Positions 52,842 to 62,002 are shown, numbered from the stretch's first letter. The stretch: 64,000 nt of DNA from Pseudacidovorax sp. (GCF_017991995.1 NZ_JAGOPN010000013.1:1-64000), one strand, 5' to 3'. Translations and numbers: made by a program. Notes: generated from the sequence alone by a model not told the origin.

Positions 52842-54044
52842 GTGTTCGCGTTCTCTCCCAAAGTCCAGGATCTGCAGCAGCGCCTGCTTGCCTTCATGGA
52901 CGAGCACATCCATCCCAACGAGGACCGCTACTACAAGGAGGCCGAGGCGCTGGGCCCATGGAAGGTCGCGCCGATCCTGGACGAACTCAAGCCGAAGGCG
53001 CGCGCGGCGGGGCTGTGGAACCTGTTCCTGCCGGACTCCGGGCATGGTGCCGGCCTGAGCAACTTCGACTACGCGCCGCTGTGCGAGATCATGGGCCGCT
53101 CGCACCTGGCGCCCGAGGTGTTCAACTGCTCGGCACCCGACACCGGCAACATGGAGGTGCTGGCCCGTTACGGCACGCCCGAGCAGCAGGCGCGCTGGCT
53201 CACGCCGCTGCTGGCGGGGGAGATCCGCTCCTGCTTCGCCATGACGGAGCCGGCCGTCGCCTCCAGCGATGCCACGAACATCGCGTCGAGCATCGTGCGC
53301 GACGGCGACCACTACGTCATCAACGGCCACAAGTGGTACACGACCAACGCCACCGATCCGCGCTGCCGCATCTGCATCTTCATGGGCAAGTCCGATCCGG
53401 ACAACGCCGACCGCCACCGGCAGCAGTCCATGATCCTCGTGCCCATGGACACGCCCGGCGTGAAGGTGGTGCGGCCCATCGCGGTGTTCGGCTTCTACGG
53501 CGTGCCCGACCGTGCGTCGGAGGTGATCTTCGAGAACGTGCGGGTGCCGGCGGCCAACATGCTGCTGGGCGAGGGCCGTGGCTTCGAGATCGCGCAGGGC
53601 CGGTTGGGGCCGGGCCGCATCCACCACTGCATGCGGCTGGTGGGTCTGGCCGAGCGGATGCTGGAGCGCATGTGCCGACGCAGCCTCTCGCGCGTGGCCT
53701 TCGGCAAGCCCATTGCGCAGCAGGGCGTGACGCTGGAGCGCATCGCCCAGGCCCGCATCCTGATCGAGCAGGCACGCTTGCTCACGCTCAATGCGGCGCA
53801 CCGCATGGACACGCTGGGCAACAAGGGCGCCAAGGCGGACATCGCCATGATCAAGGTGGCGGCACCGCAGATGGCCTGCCAGGTGATCGACTGGGTGATC
53901 CAGGCCCATGGTGGCGGCGGTACCAACAACGACCTGGGTATCGCGTCCGCCTATGCCACCGCGCGGCTGCTGCGCCTGGCCGATGGCCCCGACGAGGTGC
54001 ATTGCGCCCAGATCGGCAAGCTCGAGCTGGCCAAGTACCGATGA
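52842..54044 (+). CDS. Acyl-CoA dehydrogenase, ACAD10/11-like, GTG start
   Basis: 400 residues. Motifs are [20 protein letters not shown] near residue 130 and [20 protein letters not shown] near 165. The catalytic position reads [10 protein letters not shown], with Asp where medium-chain enzymes have Glu, as in ACAD10/ACAD11-type dehydrogenases that act on 4-hydroxy or branched acyl-CoAs. The start is GTG at 52842 with GAAAGG upstream. It leads a three-gene rightward run with an AraC regulator and a reductase. Confidence 0.88.
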   Translation: MFAFSPKVQDLQQRLLAFMDEHIHPNEDRYYKEAEALGPWKVAPILDELKPKARAAGLWNLFLPDSGHGAGLSNFDYAPLCEIMGRSHLAPEVFNCSAPDTGNMEVLARYGTPEQQARWLTPLLAGEIRSCFAMTEPAVASSDATNIASSIVRDGDHYVINGHKWYTTNATDPRCRICIFMGKSDPDNADRHRQQSMILVPMDTPGVKVVRPIAVFGFYGVPDRASEVIFENVRVPAANMLLGEGRGFEIAQGRLGPGRIHHCMRLVGLAERMLERMCRRSLSRVAFGKPIAQQGVTLERIAQARILIEQARLLTLNAAHRMDTLGNKGAKADIAMIKVAAPQMACQVIDWVIQAHGGGGTNNDLGIASAYATARLLRLADGPDEVHCAQIGKLELAKYR

Positions 54045-54084
54045 GCATGCGAAACGCTTTCGCCGACAGACCGCCGAGGAGACC

Positions 54085-54942
54085 ATGAAGGACAGTTCGA
54101 TCGATCCCGCATGCGACCGCGCCTTCGGTGCAGCCACGGCGGCCGAGCCGTCCGAGCCGCTGATGTGGCTCAACACCGACCGCGTGCTGTATGTGGGCCT
54201 GCTGGGTGCGCCTTCGATGCGTACCTTCGGCGCGTATTCGCTGTACCTGTCGCTGGCGCGGCCGCATCGCATCTGCGTGGAGGGCGGTCGCTGGGAGGAG
54301 GCGTCGTTGTCGGTGGTGCCGCCCTACGTGCCGCACCGCATCGTCTCGGTCGACCGGATGATCTGCAATGTGCTCGTCGAAGCCGACACGGTGCGGGCGG
54401 CCGATCTGTGCGGTGCGCTGCGCGCAGGGCGCGGCGCCATTCACGATCCCCAGGCCGTGCAGTCCCTGCGTGAGGCACTGCTGCGATTCAGGCTCGGCAG
54501 TACGCGGCAGTACGCCCGCACCGCCGACTTCGACCGCGCCTTCTTCGGTGCGGCCCTGCCTGCGCGGCCCCTGGACCGCCGCATCGCCCAGGTGCTTGCA
54601 CGCATCAAGGACGACCCCAACCGCCATTTTCCGGCCGAGGACTGCGCGGCCAGCTGCCATCTGTCGGTGTCGCGCTTCCTGCATCTGTTCCGCGCCGAGG
54701 TGGAGGCGCCGTTCCGCAGCTTTCGCACCTGGGAGCGCGCACGCAGCCTGCTCTATTTCGTCACCCGGAACTCGAACCTGGCCGCCATCGCGCTGGATGT
54801 GGGCTATCCGGATTCGACCCATTTCAGCCACTCGATCCGGCAGATCTACGGGCTCACGCCCAAGTCGATCTTTGCCGGCTGTAGACGGCTGGCGCTCTAT
54901 GGCAGCGGTGCCGCCGCCCTGCCGCGTTTCGCCTTCCATTGA
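54085..54942 (+). CDS. AraC-family regulator
   Basis: 285 residues. The C-terminal double helix-turn-helix is recognisable: HFPAEDCAASCHLSVSRFLH near residue 190 and NLAAIALDVGYPDSTHFSHS near 231, followed by GLTPKSIFAG. The N-terminal ~180 residues are a poorly conserved sensing domain. GAGGAGACC directly precedes the ATG at 54085. It lies in the same direction between the dehydrogenase and reductase genes, so it may be an autoregulated internal regulator. Confidence 0.85.
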   Translation: MKDSSIDPACDRAFGAATAAEPSEPLMWLNTDRVLYVGLLGAPSMRTFGAYSLYLSLARPHRICVEGGRWEEASLSVVPPYVPHRIVSVDRMICNVLVEADTVRAADLCGALRAGRGAIHDPQAVQSLREALLRFRLGSTRQYARTADFDRAFFGAALPARPLDRRIAQVLARIKDDPNRHFPAEDCAASCHLSVSRFLHLFRAEVEAPFRSFRTWERARSLLYFVTRNSNLAAIALDVGYPDSTHFSHSIRQIYGLTPKSIFAGCRRLALYGSGAAALPRFAFH

Positions 54943-54972
54943 CGCCGCTTCTTCGCTTGCAGCCTTCCTTCC

Positions 54973-55776
54973 ATGCAGATCGATCTCGACTTCACCGGCC
55001 GCCATGTCGTGGTGTTCGGCGGCACCAGCGGCATCAACCTGGGCATCGCCGATGCCTTCGCGCGCCAGGGCGCCCGCCTCACCGTGGCGAGCCGCAAGCC
55101 GGAGAACGTCGATGCGGCGGTCGTCGCGCTGCGCCAGCACGGCGGCGAGGTCCAGGGTGTCAGCGCCGACGTGCGCGACTTCGATGCCGTGGGTGCGGCC
55201 TTCGCGCGGTCGGCCGAGGCCTTCGGTCCCATCGATGTGCTGGTCTCCGGCGCGGCCGGCAACTTCCTGTGCGCGGCCAAGGACATGTCGGCCAACGGCT
55301 TCAAGGTCGTGGTGGACATCGACCTGCTCGGCACCTTCCATGTGCTGCGGCAGGCGCACGCGCATCTGCGCCGGCCGGGTGCCTCGGTCATCAACATCAC
55401 CGCGCCGCAATCCTTCGTGCCCATGCGCTACCAGGCCCATGCGAGCGCCGCCAAGGCAGGTGTGGACCAGCTCACGCGGGCGCTGGCGCTCGAATGGGGC
55501 GGGGAGGGCATCCGGCTCAACGGCATCTCGCCCGGGCCCATCGATGGCACCGAAGGCTTCCGCAAGCTGATGGCGCCGACGCCGGAGGACCGCGAGTTCG
55601 CGCGCCGGCAGGTGCCGCTGCAACGCTTCGGCGGGCTGGACGACATCGCCAACCTGGCCTTGTTCCTGGGCTCGCCCTATGCGGGCTACATCTCGGGCGC
55701 CGTGATTCCCTGCGATGGCGGTGGGGCGCTGGAGAGCGTCAAGCCGGCACTCGAGGCGGCGGGGGCGGCGCTCTGA
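54973..55776 (+). CDS. SDR, 2,4-dienoyl-CoA reductase (DECR2)-like
   Basis: 267 residues of Rossmann fold. The cofactor loop is VVFGGTSGINLGIADAFARQ near residue 14. The usual YxxxK pair is absent: the Lys is K161 in HASAAKAGVDQLTRALALEW, but the Tyr position is A157. The HASAAK arrangement and the tail GPIDGTEGFRKL match 2,4-dienoyl-CoA reductases of the DECR type, which also lack the Tyr. It would reduce dienoyl-CoA intermediates with NADPH, which fits the acyl-CoA dehydrogenase upstream. Confidence 0.83.
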   Translation: MQIDLDFTGRHVVVFGGTSGINLGIADAFARQGARLTVASRKPENVDAAVVALRQHGGEVQGVSADVRDFDAVGAAFARSAEAFGPIDVLVSGAAGNFLCAAKDMSANGFKVVVDIDLLGTFHVLRQAHAHLRRPGASVINITAPQSFVPMRYQAHASAAKAGVDQLTRALALEWGGEGIRLNGISPGPIDGTEGFRKLMAPTPEDREFARRQVPLQRFGGLDDIANLALFLGSPYAGYISGAVIPCDGGGALESVKPALEAAGAAL

Positions 55777-55922
55777 GCTTGGGCGGCCTTGGGCCCGGTG
55801 CCCGGCGGTTCGCAGGCGGGGCGCCGCGGCAGGGCACCCGCCAGCAGTGCCCGCATGGCGGCGCCGCGTTGGCTAAAGTCGACGGGGTCGGGGCGAGCGC
55901 GCCCCATGCCAAGGAGTCGTCG

Positions 55923-56330
55923 ATGAAGATTCAAGGTGAGTGCTATTGCGGGGCCATCGCCTACGAGGCCGAGGTGGAGCCCGGCACGATCACGGTCTGC
56001 CACTGCGCGGATTGCCAGATGCAATCCGGATCTGCCTTCCGCGCCAACATGCCGGCGCCCGCGGCCGGCTTCCGGCTGCTGCGCGGGACGCCCCGCACCT
56101 ACGTCAAGACCGCGGCCAGCGGCAACCGGCGCCTGCTCGCTTTCTGCGAGGTCTGTGGCAGCTCGCTGTATGCCTGTGCCACCGAGGATCCCCAGGTCTA
56201 TTCATTGCGCGTCGGCACGATCAAGCAGCGCCACGCGCTGGGTGTCCCGCAGCGCGAGATCTGGACGCAGCGGCGGCTGGACTGGGTCGGCCTGCCGGAC
56301 GGCGTGGCCTCCTTCGAAGGGCAGCCCTGA
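55923..56330 (+). CDS. GFA/CENP-V family zinc-binding protein
   Basis: 135 residues. Zinc-ligand cysteines are C7 and C9 (GECYCGAIAYE), C26, C28 and C31 (VCHCADCQ), and C75 and C78 (FCEVCGSSLYA), the full set for the glutathione-dependent formaldehyde-activating enzyme-like fold. Family members are mostly of unknown activity. The stop codon lies inside the left arm of a 13-bp inverted repeat. An isolated gene with no obvious tie to its neighbours. Confidence 0.88.
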   Translation: MKIQGECYCGAIAYEAEVEPGTITVCHCADCQMQSGSAFRANMPAPAAGFRLLRGTPRTYVKTAASGNRRLLAFCEVCGSSLYACATEDPQVYSLRVGTIKQRHALGVPQREIWTQRRLDWVGLPDGVASFEGQP

Positions 56331-56412
56331 GCGCCTGAGCGTCTTGGGTCCAGGCTCGCTCGTCACGCCAAAACGCCGCCGCTCGGGCTCGGCCAAAAAA
56401 CGCTCAGGCGCT
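56330..56412. repeat. 13-bp inverted repeat spanning the GFA stop, in a 302-bp gap
   Basis: AGCGCCTGAGCGT (56330-56342) and ACGCTCAGGCGCT (56400-56412) are exact reverse complements with 57 bp between. A six-A run precedes the right arm, so a leftward transcript would read stem-half then Ts; in the rightward direction there is no T-run. The remaining gap to 56632 has no recognisable gene. Confidence 0.55.
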
Positions 56413-56632
56413 GAGCCATCGCGCCGCGCGCAGGGCCGAGTTCCAGGGCAAGGGGCCCATATGGGCGGCTCGAACGGCTTTCATCGGTGCATCGAGCCAG
56501 TGCCGATGTGCATCAGAATGTTGCCGACATGCGAGTTTCAGCAAAAAGTTTGCAGCAGGGCCCTGGAGCCATCGTCCGGCGTCGGATTCAGCACGACACG
56601 GCTTCTCCGTCCAACGCCCGCAGCCCGGCGCG

Positions 56633-57826
56633 ATGCTGAAGATTTTTCCGCACCCCTCTGCGTCCGCCGCGCCTTCCGGGGAGCAGCCTCGTGTCTATTG
56701 GCTCGTGAGGATGAACCGGCGCAACCGGAGCATCTTTTATGTGCTGCTGTTCCTCACCGTTGCCTCGCACCTGTGGGGGGTGGGTTCGAGCTTCACGGCG
56801 TGGCTGCTGCTGGCCCTTCAATTCCTGCTGTATCCCCAGCTTGCCTATGGGGTTGCTTTGCGGTCGGCAGATCAGCGCAAGGCCGAGCATCGCAACCAGT
56901 TGCTGGATGGCTTCTGGGCGGGTTGCTGGATGGCCGGCCTGGGCTTCCCGTTGTGGATTTCCTTCACCATGTTTGCGGGCGCCTGCCTTCACATGGTGGT
57001 CTTCTACGGGCTGCGCGGCCTGCCGATGGTGGTCGGCGCCATGGGACTCGGTGCCGGCCTGGTGATCGCCAGCGGCAACTGGAGCGGCGTGCATTTCGAC
57101 ACCGACCTGCGCACCACCTTGTTGGCGATGCTGTCGCTCACCCTGTTCTTCGTGACCTATGCGCTCGACGGCTATCGGCGGGCGATGTACCAGCACGGCA
57201 GCGAAATGAAGCTCCGCGCGCAGGTCGAGGAGATCAGGGCGCTGCAGGCCAGGCTCTATGAGCAGACGATGTCCGATCCGCTCACGGGCCTGCTCAATCG
57301 CCGACATCTGGAAAAGGCATTGCCGTCCGCCCTCGAGTCGGCCCAGGTCGAGGGGCGCGCGCTGGCTCTGCTGATGGTGGACATCGATCACTTCAAGAAC
57401 ATCAACGACCAGCATGGCCACGACGTGGGCGACGAGGTGCTCAAGTCGCTGGCATCGATCATGAAGGCCGCCGCGCGCAGCGACGAATTGGTCTACCGGT
57501 ACGGCGGCGAGGAATTCGTCATCGTGCTGCCCGATTGCCCCGCCGATCTGGCGGCCCGGCGTGCCGAGCAACTGCGGCGTCGATTCATGGAGAGCCCCGT
57601 CGGTTTTGGCGAGGCGTCGATCAATGCCACGCTGTCCTGCGGAATTTCCGTGTACCCGGAACACGGTGCCGTTGGGCGCGAATTGCTTCGTTCGGCGGAT
57701 GCGGCGCTTTATCGGGCCAAGGCCAATGGCCGCAACCGCAGCGAGATATTCGTCTCGACCCCTGGTCAATTCGATCGCCAACCGCTCGACGAGGCGGCGG
57801 ACGCTCCCGGGGATCATCCTGCATGA
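56633..57826 (+). CDS. MASE2-GGDEF diguanylate cyclase
   Basis: 397 residues. The N-terminal MASE2 sensor (RVYWLVRMNRRNRSIFYVLL from residue 20) has about five transmembrane helices to ~180. A coiled linker (EEIRALQARLYEQTMSDPLT) leads to a GGDEF domain with intact active site GGEEF at 291-295. The product-inhibition I-site reads R282-S-D-E285, RxxE rather than RxxD, so feedback control by c-di-GMP may be weak. It makes c-di-GMP from two GTP at the inner membrane. Its stop overlaps the next start (ATGA). Confidence 0.9.
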   Translation: MLKIFPHPSASAAPSGEQPRVYWLVRMNRRNRSIFYVLLFLTVASHLWGVGSSFTAWLLLALQFLLYPQLAYGVALRSADQRKAEHRNQLLDGFWAGCWMAGLGFPLWISFTMFAGACLHMVVFYGLRGLPMVVGAMGLGAGLVIASGNWSGVHFDTDLRTTLLAMLSLTLFFVTYALDGYRRAMYQHGSEMKLRAQVEEIRALQARLYEQTMSDPLTGLLNRRHLEKALPSALESAQVEGRALALLMVDIDHFKNINDQHGHDVGDEVLKSLASIMKAAARSDELVYRYGGEEFVIVLPDCPADLAARRAEQLRRRFMESPVGFGEASINATLSCGISVYPEHGAVGRELLRSADAALYRAKANGRNRSEIFVSTPGQFDRQPLDEAADAPGDHPA

Positions 57827-58323
57827 AGTCATCGGCACCCCCGGCAGGCAAGCAGTTCATGTTCGAGGCGCTCCTGGAGGACTGGGCGGAAGGCATGGAC
57901 TACTGCGCTGTTGCTGTGCCGGCCGAGATCACCGAGGCGCTCGGTACTAAAGGGCCGGTGCTGGTCATGGCACGTGTCAATGACTCCGAGCCTTTTCAGG
58001 TGAGTCTGTTTCCCGTGGGCGGAGGGCGGCACTACATCCGGATCAAGGCCCGGATCCGCAAGCAGACATCCGCCCGTACGGGTGACTGCATTCGCCTGAG
58101 GATCACTGTCCTGGACCGCAGCAGGGTGGAGATTCCGGACGATCTGCGGACTGCATTGGCGGCGGAAGGCGCCCAGGCGGCCTTCGATGCCCTGCCACCG
58201 GGCAAGCGGAACTTCATCGTCCGCCGCATTGACGAGGCCGCAAAGGCAGAGACGCGTGCCAGGAGAGTTCAGGAGGGCGTGCTGGCCGCACACGAGAGAA
58301 GCGACAAGGAGCGTTCACGCTGA
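57823..58323 (+). CDS. YdeI/DUF1905-type small protein
   Basis: 166 residues. A DUF1905-like beta-rich domain (FEALLEDWAEGMDYCAVAVP, residues ~13-95) precedes a YdeI-like helical part (IPDDLRTALAAEGAQAAFDA, LPPGKRNFIVRRIDEAAKAE) with a charged C-terminus. YdeI homologues are linked to envelope or antimicrobial-peptide tolerance, without a settled mechanism. The ATG overlaps the diguanylate cyclase stop by 4 bp, so the two are one transcript. Confidence 0.78.
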   Translation: MKSSAPPAGKQFMFEALLEDWAEGMDYCAVAVPAEITEALGTKGPVLVMARVNDSEPFQVSLFPVGGGRHYIRIKARIRKQTSARTGDCIRLRITVLDRSRVEIPDDLRTALAAEGAQAAFDALPPGKRNFIVRRIDEAAKAETRARRVQEGVLAAHERSDKERSR

Positions 58324-58395
58324 CCTGCCAAATGGCTGAGCCTGGGTGTTCATCTTCGATTCGGCGACGTATCAAAATGTTCGCAGTCGAAGTGG

Positions 58396-59253
58396 ATGTT
58401 CCAGGAGAAGCAGGTGGCGAGACGCAAGAGCACGGGTGCTGCGGAAGACTTGATGGAGGCGGTGGCCTTGCTGCCCTGGTGGGCGGGCGTGGTGCTTGCT
58501 GTGGTGAGCTTCGCGTTGTTGCATGGGTGGGCCTCTCAGCCACTGCCACAAGGCATTACGACGAAAGACGTCGCCAATGTCGCGACGGCGGGGTTCCTTC
58601 ACGCGGCCGCCTATGTCGGTCAGTGGGTGGTCCCATTGATTTGTCTTGCAGGTGCTGCGGCCTCCGCCATCAAGCGTCGGCAGCGGAGCAACTTGCTCCA
58701 GACGGTGCAGGAGGCCAAGAGCGCCAGCGCTCTGGACGACATGACCTGGAAGCAGTTCGAGATGCTGGTGGGCGAAGGCTTCAGGCAGCAGGGCTACAGC
58801 GTGCAGGAGACCGGAGGCGGGGGCGGGGACGGCGGCATTGACCTGGTGCTGCGCAGAGGCCGGGAAACATTCTTCGTCCAGTGCAAGCAGTGGAGGGCCA
58901 CACGGGTCGGCGTCGCCGTGGCTCGCGAGGTCTATGGCGTCATGGCAGCCAAAGGCGCAGACGGCGCGTTCATCGTGACCTCAGGCCGCTTCACCGATGA
59001 CGCCGTCGCCTTCGCCGAAGGTAGGAACATCAAACTCGTGAACGGAGAGGAACTGCGGCGTTTGATCCGGGCAGGCAGACGTTCAGAAGTCCCAGAGGCG
59101 TCATCAATGCCATCCAAGGCAGCGACGACGCCTGCGTGCCCGGCCTGCGGCAGCGCCATGGTCAAGCGGGTGGCCAGGCGAGGAAGCGCCGCTGGTCACC
59201 CGTTCTGGGGCTGCTCGACCTACCCCGCCTGCAAAGGCACGACAGTCGTTTGA
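58396..59253 (+). CDS. Membrane-anchored Mrr-type nuclease with C-terminal zinc ribbon
   Basis: 285 residues in three parts. Two transmembrane helices (WWAGVVLAVVSFALLHGW near residue 28; YVGQWVVPLICLAGAAA near 73) form an N-terminal anchor. An Mrr_cat domain (residues ~110-225) has the PD-(D/E)xK core GGDGGIDLVLRRG..FFVQCKQW with Asp and Q-C-K. A C-terminal topoisomerase-type zinc ribbon has four Cys (CPACG..., CSTYPACKG). Mrr-fold proteins cut modified or foreign DNA; a membrane-tethered version could act on incoming DNA. It is a single gene just before tRNA-Ala. Confidence 0.85.
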   Translation: MFQEKQVARRKSTGAAEDLMEAVALLPWWAGVVLAVVSFALLHGWASQPLPQGITTKDVANVATAGFLHAAAYVGQWVVPLICLAGAAASAIKRRQRSNLLQTVQEAKSASALDDMTWKQFEMLVGEGFRQQGYSVQETGGGGGDGGIDLVLRRGRETFFVQCKQWRATRVGVAVAREVYGVMAAKGADGAFIVTSGRFTDDAVAFAEGRNIKLVNGEELRRLIRAGRRSEVPEASSMPSKAATTPACPACGSAMVKRVARRGSAAGHPFWGCSTYPACKGTTVV

Positions 59254-59285
59254 GACGCCAACTCGGCGCGGGTCCCGGGGTGCGC

Positions 59286-59320
59286 AAAAAAGAAAAAACC
59301 CGTTGACGAATCAACGGGTT
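59286..59320 (-). terminator. Rho-independent terminator after guaC/tRNA-Ala
   Basis: Read leftward, AACCCGTTGA (59320-59311) pairs perfectly with TCAACGGGTT (59306-59297) around loop TTCG, followed by a T-rich run (59296-59286, one interruption). It starts 9 bp past the tRNA 3' end. Confidence 0.9.
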
Positions 59321-59329
59321 TGGAAGTGT

Positions 59330-59405
<76 letters not shown>

Positions 59406-59441
59406 AACGCAATCGCGCGATTATATGCGCAGCGTTGCGGC

Positions 59442-60419
59442 TCACATCAAGAGGTGCTCGCCCGCGTTGTCGCCACCCAGGATCACGTAGTTGACCTTGC
59501 GGATGTCCATCAGCTGCTTGCCGCCCGCGTAGCTCACGGCGCTCTGCAGGTCTTCCTGCATCTCGCGCAGGATGCCTTCCCAGGTGCCGCGCACCGGCTC
59601 CAGGATGCGCTTGCCTTCGACGTGCTTGTATTCGCCCTTGTTGAAGTCCGAGGCCGAGCCGAAGTACTCCTTGTAGCGCTTGCCGTCCACCTCGACCGTC
59701 TCGCCGGGGCTCTCTTCCAGGCCGGCCAGCAGCGAGCCGATCATGACCATCGTGGCGCCGAAACGGATGCTCTTGGCGATGTCGCCATGCTCGCGGATGC
59801 CGCCATCGGCAATGATGGGCTTGGTGGCCACGCGGGCGCACCACTTGAGCGCCGACAGCTGCCAGCCGCCGGTGCCGAAGCCGGTCTTGAGCTTGGTGAT
59901 GCAGACCTTGCCGGGGCCGATGCCCACCTTGGTGGCGTCGGCCCCCCAGTTTTCCAGGTCGATCACGGCCTCGGGCGTGCCCACGTTGCCGGCGATCACG
60001 AAGGTCTGCGGCAGCTTCTGCTTGAGGTGGCCGATCATGCGCTGCACGCTGTCGGCATGACCGTGGGCGATATCGATGGTCACGTAGTCGGGCACCAGGC
60101 CCTCGGCGGCCATGGCGTCCACGGTGCGGTAGTCGGCGTCCTTGACGCCCAGCGAGATCGAGGCGAAGGCACCCTGCGACTTCATCCGGCGCGTGAAGGC
60201 CAGGTTGTCGAGGTCGAAGCGGTGCATCACGTAGAAGTAGCCGTTCTGTGCGAGCCACAGGCAGCGTGCCTCGTCGATGACCGTCTTCATGTTGGCGGGC
60301 ACCACCGGCAGCTTGAAGCGGCGGCTGCCGAGTTGCACGGTGGTGTCGCATTCCGCGCGGCTCTCCACGCGGCACTTGCGCGGCAAGAGCAGAACGTTGT
60401 CGTAGTCGAAGATTTGCAT
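59442..60419 (-). CDS. guaC: GMP reductase
   Basis: 325 residues, IMPDH/GMPR TIM-barrel without a CBS domain. Key motifs are [20 protein letters not shown] at residue 4, [12 protein letters not shown] near 130, the catalytic-Cys loop [20 protein letters not shown] near 168, and [20 protein letters not shown] near 200. It converts GMP to IMP with NADPH. The length and the KTGFGT loop fit the GuaC2 branch. It shares its transcript with tRNA-Ala downstream. Confidence 0.92.
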   Translation of the reverse strand: MQIFDYDNVLLLPRKCRVESRAECDTTVQLGSRRFKLPVVPANMKTVIDEARCLWLAQNGYFYVMHRFDLDNLAFTRRMKSQGAFASISLGVKDADYRTVDAMAAEGLVPDYVTIDIAHGHADSVQRMIGHLKQKLPQTFVIAGNVGTPEAVIDLENWGADATKVGIGPGKVCITKLKTGFGTGGWQLSALKWCARVATKPIIADGGIREHGDIAKSIRFGATMVMIGSLLAGLEESPGETVEVDGKRYKEYFGSASDFNKGEYKHVEGKRILEPVRGTWEGILREMQEDLQSAVSYAGGKQLMDIRKVNYVILGGDNAGEHLLM

Positions 60420-60516
60420 GGCAGTCCAGGCTCCGGGAATCGTGGGTGAACGAAAAGGATGAGCGCTTGGCCTGGCCGGTCCTCCTGTGCCGCCATTGCA
60501 GGAAAAGCAGGGCACA

Positions 60517-60548
60517 AAAAAACCGGGCGCAAGAAACTTGGGCCCGGT
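60517..60548 (-). terminator. Rho-independent terminator after ompW
   Basis: Read leftward, ACCGGGC (60548-60542) pairs with GCCCGGT (60529-60523) across a 12-nt loop, then seven Ts (60523-60517). It lies about 95 bp past the ompW stop and before the guaC leader. Confidence 0.85.
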
Positions 60549-60642
60549 GATTGAGTGTAGGCGCGCCCCGCAAAGGGCGGCCTATGGGTTTGCGTATAGC
60601 CTCTATAGAGACAAGGTTGTGAGGCGTTGCGGCGGGGCGGGT

Positions 60643-61305
60643 TCAGAAGCGGTAGCCGATGCCCACGCCCACCAGCCAGGGGTCGATCTTGACCTTCGAG
60701 ACGGTCTGCCAGCCCAGACGGACGTCGGAGTCGATCTTCACCTTCTTCACGTCGAAGTTCAGGAACCACTGCGGCGCGATCTTGATGTCCACGCCCGCAC
60801 CGAGGGCCAGACCGACGCTGCTCTTGTCGAGCGACAGGCTGCCCACGGTCGGCACGGCCAGGTTCACCGAGCTGATGCGGGTGTAGTTGAGACCCACGCC
60901 CGCGTAGGGGCGGAAGGTGCCCTCGGGCAGGAAGTGGTACTGCAGCATCAGCGTGGGCGGCAGGTGCTTGAAGCTGCCGATATCCACCGGGCCGCCCAGG
61001 GCGCTCTGCTGGACGGTCACGCGCTGCTTCTGCGGCACGGTGAGCACCAGCTCGGCGGCGATGTTGGGCGTGAAGAAGTAGGTCACGTCCAGCTCGGGGA
61101 TGGTCTTGTCGTTGACGTGGATGGCGTCGGCCGGCACGAGCAGCGAGGGGATGGCGCTGGACTTGTTGGCCGGGTCGAGCCGCACGGCACGTGCACGCAC
61201 GAGCCAGTTGCCTTCGGGCGTCGGGGTGCTCTGGGCAAAGGCGCCGCCGCTCAGCAGCGCGGCAAGGAGGAGGGTGGTGCCCCGGAGGGCGAACAGTCTG
61301 GACAT
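60643..61305 (-). CDS. ompW: OmpW-family outer-membrane beta-barrel protein
   Basis: 220 residues. A Sec signal (MSRLFALRGTTLLLAALLSG, cleavage after AFA-Q) precedes an eight-stranded barrel: NWLVRARAVRLDPANKSSA near the mature start, FFTPNIAAELVLTVPQ, LPPTLMLQYHFLPEGTFRPY with AGVGLNYT, and the C-terminal WLVGVGIGYRF ending in Phe. OmpW proteins pass small hydrophobic molecules across the outer membrane. The ATG at 61305 fits the signal; the longer frame to 61377 does not. Confidence 0.92.
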   Translation of the reverse strand: MSRLFALRGTTLLLAALLSGGAFAQSTPTPEGNWLVRARAVRLDPANKSSAIPSLLVPADAIHVNDKTIPELDVTYFFTPNIAAELVLTVPQKQRVTVQQSALGGPVDIGSFKHLPPTLMLQYHFLPEGTFRPYAGVGLNYTRISSVNLAVPTVGSLSLDKSSVGLALGAGVDIKIAPQWFLNFDVKKVKIDSDVRLGWQTVSKVKIDPWLVGVGIGYRF

Positions 61306-61412
61306 ACGCTGTGCTCTGGTTGTGAATGCCAGGTCAGTGTCTGCAAGGGATTCGGGGCCGGTGTTGACGCGGCGCAAGTCCGCGGGGCCGCGCGGGAGCC
61401 GCTGCCGGTTGC

Positions 61413-61426
61413 TTGATCCATGTCAT
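61413..61426. promoter_or_regulatory. FNR/ANR-like box upstream of azurin
   Basis: TTGATCCATGTCAT resembles an FNR-type site (TTGAT half intact, second half degenerate), 92 bp before the azurin start. Azurin genes are often activated by ANR/FNR regulators under low oxygen. Confidence 0.4.
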
Positions 61427-61517
61427 GCGGATGCTGTGGTGCGCTTCGCACAATGCCCCTGCGGCTCGCACTGGCGCGGCTGCATCCCGACTTCAACCGC
61501 ATCCCGAAAGACTCTCC

Positions 61518-61970
61518 ATGTCGTCTCGTTTCATCGTTGCCGCAGCCCTGCTGGCCGCTGTCTCCACGCCCCTCTACGCCGCCGATTGCAGCGTGCAGAT
61601 CGAAGGCAACGACGCCATGCAGTTCAACAAGACCGCCATCGAAGTGCCCAAGGCCTGCAAGAGCTTCACCGTGCAACTCAAGCATGCCGGCAAGATGCCC
61701 AAGGCCGCAATGGGCCACAACTGGGTGCTGGCCAAGACCGCCGACGTGCAGGCCGTGGCCAACGACGGCATCGCGGCCGGCCTGGACAAGCAGTACGTCA
61801 AGCCCGGCGACGCCCGCGTGATCGCCCACACCAAGGTCGTGGGCGGTGGCGAGAGCGACTCGGTGGCCGTGGACGTGAGCAAGCTCAAGGTGGGTGAGAG
61901 CTACACCTTCTTCTGCTCCTTCCCGGGTCATTCCGGCGTCATGAAGGGCAGCTTCGCGCTGGCCAAGTAA
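61518..61970 (+). CDS. azu: Azurin
   Basis: 150 residues. A 21-residue Sec signal ([21 protein letters not shown]) precedes a cupredoxin of normal azurin length. Copper ligands are all visible: H67 in GHNWVL, C133 and H138 in FCSFPGHSG, and axial M142. C24 and C47 can form the conserved disulfide. It is a periplasmic one-electron carrier for denitrification or peroxidase branches. It is divergent from ompW and followed by a hairpin at 61981-62002. Confidence 0.95.
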   Translation: MSSRFIVAAALLAAVSTPLYAADCSVQIEGNDAMQFNKTAIEVPKACKSFTVQLKHAGKMPKAAMGHNWVLAKTADVQAVANDGIAAGLDKQYVKPGDARVIAHTKVVGGGESDSVAVDVSKLKVGESYTFFCSFPGHSGVMKGSFALAK

Positions 61971-61980
61971 GCAGCCCTGC

Positions 61981-62002
61981 GCGGGGCCGGCGCAGGCCCC
62001 GC
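61981..62002 (+). terminator. Hairpin after azurin, weak T-run
   Basis: GCGGGGCC (61981-61988) and GGCCCCGC (61995-62002) form a perfect 8-bp stem with a 6-nt loop. Only TT follows, so termination may be partial. Confidence 0.6.
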
